IMG/VR virus record: IMGVR_UViG_3300031566_000363
Span: 1 to 24,052 of that record
Source: a virus
DNA: 24,052 bases
Reading direction: 5' to 3' (one strand)
In this document: one piece after another, positions 8,935-14,561 of the stretch
Position numbering within the stretch: position 1 is the stretch's first letter
Layout: each line of letters starts with the position of its first letter
Made by a program: the position numbers and the translations under genes
The notes under the pieces: generated by a model
What the model was told of the DNA's origin: nothing
Seen by the model: only the letters and a program-made list of their open reading frames with translations
Databases searched by the model: none

Positions 8935-9266
8935 TGTCATATCGGTATGACCTAGATAAGAGATTCTATAGTCTAGTGCCCGCGTCGACAGTATTGACCG
9001 ATGACTATGTTCCCGCTGATGGTGAAAAGATTTATCTGGTAAATGCAGGAGCCAGCGGCAGCTCTGCCCCGCAAACAACGGCATGTATTATCTGGGACGC
9101 TGATGGTGAGCCACAATACTTAATATCTACCTATGGCGAGACTAATCAATCGAACCTAAATATTCATCTATTAGGAGATGGAGTCAAAATTTTACGAATT
9201 AAATTGATCAACGACCTTACTGAATCAGCTTATGTTGGCGCATTCTGGCAGGGGGAACTTTTGTGA
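8934..9266 (+). CDS. Small beta-sandwich-like protein, paralogue of the next gene
   Basis: The 110-residue product is not recognised by name. It has strands VPADGEKIYLVNAGASG, ACIIWDADGEPQYL and HLLGDGVKILRIKLIND. The same order of motifs (VPAGE, then an exposed loop, then VGDGIKAFRFIREN) appears in the next gene, so the two look like a tandem duplication that has diverged. The ATG follows GAGGGA. Its 5' end shares one base with the upstream stop, and its stop overlaps the next GTG start (GTGA), giving tight coupling. Likely virion surface, inferred from the setting. Confidence 0.62.
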   Translation: MSYRYDLDKRFYSLVPASTVLTDDYVPADGEKIYLVNAGASGSSAPQTTACIIWDADGEPQYLISTYGETNQSNLNIHLLGDGVKILRIKLINDLTESAYVGAFWQGELL

Positions 9267-9616
9267 CCGAACGCACTAGAATTCAGTTAATTTATGAAGA
9301 CGATATTTCGGCGGGTGAAGTAGTTAATGAATTAATAGTGCCCGCTGGCGAGGTATGGCAGTTAACTAGAATCATATTTGGAGACATGTCCAAAAATGAT
9401 AGCAAATCAGGAGTGTTTAAAGTTGATTTTGGGGTTGGTGCGGATCTAGATGTCATTGCTATCGCTTATCTTTCAGGGAGCACTCTGCCGCTATCGATCA
9501 ATAGGCCATTTGTCGGAGATGGGATCAAGGCGTTTAGATTTATTCGTGAAAACCAATCTAATCCTGCAAAGAAAATGCTTATATTTGTAGATGGATTTAA
9601 ACGCAATGGAGATTAG
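9263..9616 (+). CDS. Small beta-sandwich-like protein, paralogue of the previous gene
   Basis: The 117-residue product starts at a GTG that overlaps the upstream TGA and is preceded by GGGGGA. Strands LIVPAGEVWQLTRIIFGDM and RPFVGDGIKAFRFIRENQ line up with the previous protein, and the N-terminal half also resembles the second half of the protein encoded at 6241-6921 (FTVAPNKTIYLASINVS). No catalytic motif, signal peptide or membrane segment is seen. It closes the six-gene beta-rich cluster. Confidence 0.62.
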   Translation: MTERTRIQLIYEDDISAGEVVNELIVPAGEVWQLTRIIFGDMSKNDSKSGVFKVDFGVGADLDVIAIAYLSGSTLPLSINRPFVGDGIKAFRFIRENQSNPAKKMLIFVDGFKRNGD

Positions 9617-9630
9617 GATAAAATAGAACC

Positions 9631-9948
9631 ATGGATAAGGAGGTTGCAGGATTAGCGGCGTTATATGCAGTCACAGAGCTTCTCAAATGGCTGTACGAAC
9701 GCAACGAAGTTAATGTTTGCACACTATCAGTGGACGATAAAAGAAAAATAGATGATTTGTATGACTGGCATCGCAAGGAGGACGATGAGGGTCGCAAACT
9801 TTGGTACTTCCCCTCTTATTTCCATACAACTCAAGACAAGATAGTTGAAATGCTCCGCGACATCTCCAGCACACAGGAGAAGACAGCACGATTACTTGCT
9901 GAATTGGAAAAAAAGATAGAGGGACTAGGAAATGGAAATCGTAATTAG
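9631..9948 (+). CDS. Small phage protein next to the cell-wall peptidase
   Basis: The 105-residue product has an N-terminal hydrophobic or amphipathic stretch (VAGLAALYAVTELLKWLYERN), a motif KIDDLYDWHRKEDDEGRKLWYFP, and a charged C-terminal helix likely to be a coiled coil (KTARLLAELEKKIEG). The DLYDWH...DDEG...LWYFP core recurs in small proteins of many tailed phages, often near lysis genes, but its function is not known to me. Its last 17 bases overlap the peptidase gene, so the two are probably made together. A holin-like or membrane-associated role is possible but the hydrophobic stretch contains charged residues, which argues against a simple transmembrane holin. Confidence 0.65.
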   Translation: MDKEVAGLAALYAVTELLKWLYERNEVNVCTLSVDDKRKIDDLYDWHRKEDDEGRKLWYFPSYFHTTQDKIVEMLRDISSTQEKTARLLAELEKKIEGLGNGNRN

Positions 9949-10348
9949 CTATGCAATGACATTTTTAGGAATTCAATATCGGTGGGGAGGAGACGATCCA
10001 ATTTTAGGATACGACTGCAGCGGTTTTGTTCAGGAGGTGCTCTCGGCTTTCGGGGCTGATCCTAAAGGCGATCAAACTGCTGATGGTCTCTATCGGATTT
10101 TTAAAAAAGATCCGGACGCGACTGAGACATTGGCCGCTGGCAGCTTACTTTTTTTTGGATCGGAGCGGCGTATAACCCATGTCGCACTAGCGATCGATAG
10201 ATATCGAATGATCGAGGCTGGTGGTGGTGGGAGTAAATGTAAATCGATTGAAGCTGCCGCCGCTTGCAACGCTTTCATTAGAATTCGTCCGATAAACAAC
10301 CGAAAAGATCTCGTAACTGCTATATTGCCATTTTACCCCTCATTATAA
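9932..10348 (+). CDS. NlpC/P60-family cysteine peptidase (cell-wall hydrolase)
   Basis: NlpC/P60 enzymes cut peptide bonds in peptidoglycan stem peptides. The 138-residue protein is a single catalytic domain: the nucleophile is C29 in YDCSGFV, preceded by the typical YRWGGDDP, and the general base is H83 in ITHVALAI. The third polar residue is uncertain; E95 in MIEAGGGG is at about the right place. No signal peptide or wall-binding domain is present. The start follows GAGGGA within the preceding gene. It could be the endolysin or a virion-borne peptidase used during entry; such genes more often lie beside tail-tip genes, whereas this one sits between capsid-cluster and connector genes. Confidence 0.85.
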   Translation: MEIVISYAMTFLGIQYRWGGDDPILGYDCSGFVQEVLSAFGADPKGDQTADGLYRIFKKDPDATETLAAGSLLFFGSERRITHVALAIDRYRMIEAGGGGSKCKSIEAAAACNAFIRIRPINNRKDLVTAILPFYPSL

Positions 10349-10359
10349 GGAGCATTGCG

Positions 10360-10617
10360 ATGACTAGATTGACTTTAGAGCGAATGGGAAAGAGCCTTTG
10401 CTCAGGCCCGCTAATAGATTGGGGTTTACTAGAAGAACCATGGCCAGTGGGTGTAACAAAAGACGTGGAAGATCTGAAAGCGGCTCAGCTTATGGCAAAA
10501 TACGGATCGATGTTTAAGAAAACCATCGCCAGTGAGAAGATATTCGATAAAGTCGGAAAAAAACCTAAGAATAAGCTGTATGAGGACAAAATAATTAAGC
10601 CAAGTGGAGTTAAATAA
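10360..10617 (+). CDS. Small basic hypothetical protein
   Basis: The 85-residue product is not recognised. Its C-terminal third is strongly basic (Lys-rich, KKPKNKLYEDKIIKPSGVK), its middle is helical (VEDLKAAQLMAKYGSMFKK), and no motif is seen. A strong AAGGAG precedes the ATG, and the stop shares one base with the next gene (TAATG), so it belongs to the same transcription unit as the connector gene. A minor head-tail joining role would fit the position but is only a guess. Confidence 0.6.
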   Translation: MTRLTLERMGKSLCSGPLIDWGLLEEPWPVGVTKDVEDLKAAQLMAKYGSMFKKTIASEKIFDKVGKKPKNKLYEDKIIKPSGVK

Positions 10618-11255
10618 TGGGAGGACTTCAGGCGCGATCGGTGGTTTCAGTGCTGAGCCCATTTGCGCTCACCACACTATATAACGTTCGGACGCAATTG
10701 GGGCTTCCATCCACCGCTTTAACCCAGGATTTAGCTTATAAATTCGAGAGATTGATTAACGCTGCCAGCTTAGCGATTGAGACGTATTGCGATCGCGAGT
10801 TTGCGGAGCGGGAATCAATAGAAACCTACGATGGTCGCGGCGCGGATCGCTTGGTCACAAGAAATTGGCCAATAACGCAGGTCATTAATTTATATTTAGA
10901 TCCGTCTAAGAGCTTCACGACACCGAAAGACCCTTCTACTTTTGCAATTGTCGATGACGACACCACCATAGAGCTTCTTTCCGGTCAATTTCCGTCCTCA
11001 CGTTATTCAATCCGAGTGCATTACAAAGCGGGGTTTGTTTATGTCCCTGCAGATGTATCTCTCGCTTGCGATTTATATGTCGAGTGGCTTTATAGATTTA
11101 ACGAGCGGGAGGATATCGGTCGGACTAGTCGCAGTAAAGGCGACGAAAGCATAAATATTGAGCAGGGAATGCCTGATATCGTGCGACAGCTAATTTCAAA
11201 ATATAAAAGACTTGAATTTGGTGGTGCCAGTCCGAGGTCAATTATAAATGTCTGA
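10617..11255 (+). CDS. Head-tail connector protein (gp6-like adaptor)
   Basis: This family forms the ring that attaches below the portal and opens the path to the tail. The helical N-terminal core at about residues 19-62 (NVRTQLGLP...LAYKFERLINAASLAIETYCDREF) and the following beta hairpin GADRLVTRNWPITQVINLYL are typical of HK97 gp6-like adaptors. The 212-residue length is somewhat above the smallest family members, because of an added beta region and a C-terminal helix. It overlaps the next gene by eight bases, and is followed by a gp10-like protein as in HK97. Confidence 0.8.
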   Translation: MGGLQARSVVSVLSPFALTTLYNVRTQLGLPSTALTQDLAYKFERLINAASLAIETYCDREFAERESIETYDGRGADRLVTRNWPITQVINLYLDPSKSFTTPKDPSTFAIVDDDTTIELLSGQFPSSRYSIRVHYKAGFVYVPADVSLACDLYVEWLYRFNEREDIGRTSRSKGDESINIEQGMPDIVRQLISKYKRLEFGGASPRSIINV

Positions 11256-11760
11256 TGAGCTTTCAGAATTATCGATGTGGATTCGCGCCGCGCAGCAAAT
11301 CGACCGGAATAAATTTTTGACTAGCATCGGTATTGGTGTGGAAGCTGAAGCTAAAAGCAGGGCTCCAGTGCGGAGGGGCTCACTTCGTCGCGCTATCAGC
11401 CATAGAGTGAACGCGGACGCGACAAAAGTAGATGTCGGCGTTCTAGGGGGCAGGGCAAAGTCGGTTCCTTATGCGAAAATTCAGGAGGAAGGCGGTAAAA
11501 TTAGCAAAGATGGATGGCTCGCTATACCACTGGAAAATAAATACCGAGACAGAACACCGAGAAGCTTTGATTTAGTTAGCCGCAAGCTCGGCGGGAAGGT
11601 GTATTTAATAGATCGAAGCACAGGCGAGGCGGCGTATCGGCTAATGAGATCAGTGAAAATCAAAGCCACGCATTATTTATCCGGCGGTCTAGAAGCCTAT
11701 ATGAGAAAATCGCTAGATCGACTGGTACAGCGCACGTTAGACCAGTTATTTAAGGCGTAA
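11248..11760 (+). CDS. HK97 gp10-like head-tail joining / tail completion protein
   Basis: The signature is in residues about 24-85: an amphipathic helix VEAEAKSRAPVRRGSLRRAI, then a strand VDVGVLGGRAKSVPYAKIQEEGG. The RAPV..G.LR and YA...E.GG elements are characteristic of the HK97 gp10 family, which contributes to the neck or tail completion. The 170-residue length is normal. The start overlaps the connector gene by eight bases and has GAGG at about ten bases, a little far. Confidence 0.8.
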   Translation: MSDELSELSMWIRAAQQIDRNKFLTSIGIGVEAEAKSRAPVRRGSLRRAISHRVNADATKVDVGVLGGRAKSVPYAKIQEEGGKISKDGWLAIPLENKYRDRTPRSFDLVSRKLGGKVYLIDRSTGEAAYRLMRSVKIKATHYLSGGLEAYMRKSLDRLVQRTLDQLFKA

Positions 11761-11763
11761 AAT

Positions 11764-12207
11764 ATGAGCAAGAAATCAGAAATTTTAACAAAAATAGTAG
11801 AAGTGCTGACTCAGCTCATCGCGACGAACGATATCAAGGTCGTTAATTATCAAACAATCAAATTAGTTTTCAGTGATTTCGAAGGTTGGGAGCTTCCTGC
11901 GATACAATTGATTGATCAAGGCGAGCTCGTGGAGCACGAACAAGGCCGCGCACGAAAAACATGGGACATAGTTCTGGAAATCGTGCTTAAAAGCAGCGTT
12001 GACGGGCTAGTAGATCAGCAAGCTTTGTTTGATTTACAATATTTAGTTGAGCGGACGCTCTGGGAGGTGCCCAACCTACGCATTCCTGGTATGATCGATT
12101 TAAAATATCTAGGCTCATCGACCGATTTGCATATGGTGTTGCCATATTTTTATTGCAGAATGGATCTGCAAGCTCGGTATTATGATCCTTTGGTTAGTAC
12201 GTGTTAA
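11764..12207 (+). CDS. Probable tail terminator protein
   Basis: Tail terminators cap the finished tail tube and bind the neck. The call rests mainly on position, between a gp10-like protein and the major tail protein, and on a fitting size (147 residues) and fold pattern: N-terminal helix (ILTKIVEVLTQLI), strands WELPAIQLIDQGELVEHE and WDIVLEIVLK, a second helix ALFDLQYLVERTLWEV and a last strand. It belongs to the connector operon, three bases after the previous stop. A different minor tail completion role remains possible. Confidence 0.65.
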   Translation: MSKKSEILTKIVEVLTQLIATNDIKVVNYQTIKLVFSDFEGWELPAIQLIDQGELVEHEQGRARKTWDIVLEIVLKSSVDGLVDQQALFDLQYLVERTLWEVPNLRIPGMIDLKYLGSSTDLHMVLPYFYCRMDLQARYYDPLVSTC

Positions 12208-12278
12208 AATAAACATAGAAAAAATATCTCCGGCCCCTCCTCCAGCCGCTAAAATTTAGAAAACATGGGGATTTATCT

Positions 12279-13550
12279 ATGAAAGACTATGCGGCGATAT
12301 ACGATTCCGAAAACGACGCTTCTTCGCTGGAACAAAAGTGGTATTTGAAGCAGGAAAGCGTTCGAGGTGTGCTAGCAGTCCCGACCGACACCGATTATTT
12401 TTATGCTTTGGAAGGCGGGACGATAGATTATTCCCAACCTTTTGACGAATCGCCTCAGAGATCCGGCAGGCATTTGAATAATATCGTGAAATCGAAAAAA
12501 ACTCTCTCCTGGGGATTCCAAACTTTTATCAATATCGATGAGGCGGTATCTCCTGGCGGGCCGACTGAAATCGATCAGGCCGTTCGTACTCTCTGGACAT
12601 CGCTAATGGGCAGAGAGTACGTCCGAGTCTCTGGCCCTGATCCATTTGACGGTCTCGAGTATAGTAATAACGTTGCACCTTCCACTTCTTTCTCTCTTTT
12701 TTCGGTCGTCGATAAATTCGCGCAGCAATCCAGAGGAAATTTTGTTCAAAGCGGTAACTTTAGTTTTCCTGGTGATGGGCAGGCCCAAATTGACTGGGCC
12801 GGAAACGGCAAGGACGCCTTAACCATCGGTCTCGCGAAGTCTGTCATTGATAATAACGCGGGCACCACCGTCACTGTCGGAGTCGGTGAAGGCCGCCAGA
12901 TGAAACCCTTGGGCTTGGTTATGATAATCAAAGCAGACGGCGTTACCAGGAGCACAGATAGCCTGAACGGAACCGCGCTTGTCGTCAAATCGATTGCTGG
13001 CGATGTTATCACTCTTGAGGACACAGGCGGATCGCCGCTAACTTTAGCGGACGCCGATGGCTCTGGCACTCCAGTTTATCTTGTTTACTATGAACCAGAA
13101 AATCCTATTGCAATTGATAACCCGATCGTCGGATTGCGCGGGCAATTTATAATCGACGGCCTGCCGCCTCAAAGCTGTGTTAGGAGTCTAACGGTCAATA
13201 TGACGAACGGTCATGAGCTAATTGATTATTGCGCGGGAGAAGACTCTCTCGGTGATAGCTTGTTCGTCCCAGGCGATCGTTTTCGCGCGGATGTCGAGCT
13301 TACGCTCAATATGAACACCCCGCTCGTTGCTTTCTTTAGGGACGTGGAGGAGTTTGTTTTCAAAGATATCGACTCCGCTCTCGGCGATGTGCTCGGAAGG
13401 CACTTTAGAATCCTACTGCCGAGGGTTATTTTCCCAGTGCCACCGATTCCAGTACCAGGATCGGGCAGTATACCAGTGACATTTGCAGGCGGTAAAGCAT
13501 TGCAGACGGCACTTGGAGCCGCCGACGAATGCCAACCTTCATTTAGATAA
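12279..13550 (+). CDS. Major tail protein (tail tube)
   Basis: The tube subunit of a long tail. The 423-residue product lies after the tail terminator gene and before the assembly chaperones, the standard place, and is followed by its own strong terminator, as expected for a protein needed in many copies. Its sequence is beta-rich. At about residues 188-275 there is an inserted module with VGEGRQMKPLGLVMII and ITLEDTGGSPLTLADADGSG, and the tube core resumes with GLRGQFIIDGLPPQSCVRSLTVNM. The length is greater than in small siphophages, so the extra module may project from the tail surface. The start follows GGGGA. No sheath gene is present, so the tail is inferred to be non-contractile. Confidence 0.78.
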   Translation: MKDYAAIYDSENDASSLEQKWYLKQESVRGVLAVPTDTDYFYALEGGTIDYSQPFDESPQRSGRHLNNIVKSKKTLSWGFQTFINIDEAVSPGGPTEIDQAVRTLWTSLMGREYVRVSGPDPFDGLEYSNNVAPSTSFSLFSVVDKFAQQSRGNFVQSGNFSFPGDGQAQIDWAGNGKDALTIGLAKSVIDNNAGTTVTVGVGEGRQMKPLGLVMIIKADGVTRSTDSLNGTALVVKSIAGDVITLEDTGGSPLTLADADGSGTPVYLVYYEPENPIAIDNPIVGLRGQFIIDGLPPQSCVRSLTVNMTNGHELIDYCAGEDSLGDSLFVPGDRFRADVELTLNMNTPLVAFFRDVEEFVFKDIDSALGDVLGRHFRILLPRVIFPVPPIPVPGSGSIPVTFAGGKALQTALGAADECQPSFR

Positions 13551-13564
13551 CGCGTTCGCGAGTT

Positions 13565-13617
13565 AAAATAGACTGAAGCCTGCGTGATTGGTAACATCAC
13601 GCAGGTTTTTCTATTTT
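13565..13617 (+). terminator. Strong rho-independent terminator after the major tail protein gene
   Basis: CCTGCGTGAT (13579-13588) and ATCACGCAGG (13596-13605) form a perfect 10-bp stem with a 7-base loop, followed by five T. The stem can extend through AAG/TTT pairs, and flanking AAAATAG (13565-13571) and CTATTTT (13611-13617) are also complementary, giving A/T tracts on both sides that could make it work in both directions. It separates the tail tube gene from the chaperone-tape measure unit. Confidence 0.92.
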
Positions 13618-13641
13618 ATAATCTAATCAGGAGCGGCTAAA

Positions 13642-14118
13642 ATGGCCTTTTTCGCAGACATGAGTGATGGAAAGATAAAAGTTATATCCCGCAGAGATCG
13701 AACGATTCAGGAAGTCACGCCGGAAGCATACGAGGCATACCTCGTTGACCTAGACGAATCTATTTTAGGGATCACTGAAGAAACTAAATGCACTCGATTT
13801 GTTTTGAGGAAGGTGCTCACTTATAAAGCACAATTGAAAGTGAAGAATGCGCAGGTCTCAATGGAAGACGGCGTTGTAAAACCTCAGTTATCGTTTATGA
13901 GCGAGGAGGTTCGACTGTCATTGATGGACATTGAAAACCCAGACGTGCCAGAAGATCATAAAAAATATTTGCTAACCTATAAACGCGAAAACGATGGTGG
14001 TGCGGGCTATAATTTGATGGCAATTCTGGAGTCGGCTGGTGTCGTCAACGACCTATACGCGGCTAAGGTCAAGGCAAACGAAGGCAATAAGCTAACCGAT
14101 ATTGATAAAAAAAAATAA
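13642..14118 (+). CDS. Tail assembly chaperone, upstream frame (lambda G-like)
   Basis: Chaperones of this position coat the tape measure protein while the tail tube polymerises. The 158-residue product is helical and mixed charged, with no sequence motif I can name; the call comes from its place between tail tube and tape measure genes and from its ending. The last codons are AAA AAA AAA TAA, a run of nine A just before the stop, and the -1 frame from that run leads straight into the next reading frame. The ATG follows AGGAG. As in lambda G/GT, most ribosomes would stop here. Confidence 0.75.
   Translation: MAFFADMSDGKIKVISRRDRTIQEVTPEAYEAYLVDLDESILGITEETKCTRFVLRKVLTYKAQLKVKNAQVSMEDGVVKPQLSFMSEEVRLSLMDIENPDVPEDHKKYLLTYKRENDGGAGYNLMAILESAGVVNDLYAAKVKANEGNKLTDIDKKK
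14107..14115 (+). promoter_or_regulatory. Slippery A9 run for a -1 programmed frameshift
   Basis: Nine A lie in frame as AAA AAA AAA directly before the TAA stop at 14116. Slipping back one base reads on as ATA ATC GCA TTG and enters the next frame without a stop; that frame is closed upstream by a TAA at 14106-14108, so it can only be entered at this run. The fused product would be about 303 residues. Bases 14146-14153 (CGCACTCA) and 14180-14187 (TGAGTGCG) form a perfect 8-bp stem downstream, farther away than usual for a stimulator. Frameshifting is inferred. Confidence 0.75.
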
Positions 14119-14552
14119 TCGCATTGATTGAGATCTCGTTTCTATCGCACTCATCAGCGGAAGCGAAGTCAAGGGGCTTTGAGTGCGCCGCCTGCCCCAA
14201 AAAAATCAAAAATTTAAGGCGGTGCGAGGAGCCACGGATGGATTTTACAAATGATGATGGTGCTATCTGGCCGATTCAAATGTCTCCCGGCGGGGCTCTT
14301 TATTCTTTCTGTCCAGGTAAGGCGACATGGGATCATATGGCCAGAGAGGTTTATGGTATTCTGGTGATGTCGATGGAGATGGGTTGTTTATATAACGCTG
14401 GCGGCATTATAAATCAGCCGACGTGGTATTTGGATCTCATGTCTTTCTTCGGGCCGATATATGATAAACTAAAATTCACCAGCAAGGCGCGGATGGTGCT
14501 CGGTGATGGCAAAAGCACGAAGACACCACCATCATTAAACCGAAGGCATTGA
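14109..14552 (+). CDS. Tail assembly chaperone, downstream frame (lambda T-like, made by frameshift)
   Basis: The frame is open from 14109 to the stop at 14550. The first possible start is TTG at 14124 (142 residues), which lacks a ribosome binding site, so I read it as the extension of the upstream chaperone by -1 frameshift. An ATG at 14238 preceded by GAGGAG could also give a short product of about 104 residues. Counting from the TTG, the sequence has four cysteines (C21, C24, C34, C63; ECAAC, RRC, SFCPG) that could bind a metal, then a helical region (REVYGILVMSMEMGCLYNAGG). A Cys-rich T segment preceding the tape measure gene is consistent with chaperones of other tailed phages, but I do not know the function of the cysteines. 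Confidence 0.72.
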   Translation, partial: KKIIALIEISFLSHSSAEAKSRGFECAACPKKIKNLRRCEEPRMDFTNDDGAIWPIQMSPGGALYSFCPGKATWDHMAREVYGILVMSMEMGCLYNAGGIINQPTWYLDLMSFFGPIYDKLKFTSKARMVLGDGKSTKTPPSLNRRH

Positions 14553-14561
14553 GGATAACCA

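Noticed and set aside
12208-12278. Intergenic stretch before the tail tube gene as promoter or terminator
   Set aside because: AT-rich start with a TTAAAATA stretch but no aligned promoter boxes, and only a 4-bp stem without a T run.
13617-13622. TATAAT as a -10 promoter box after the second terminator
   Set aside because: No fitting -35 box is found at the usual distance and the box lies within AT-rich terminator flank.
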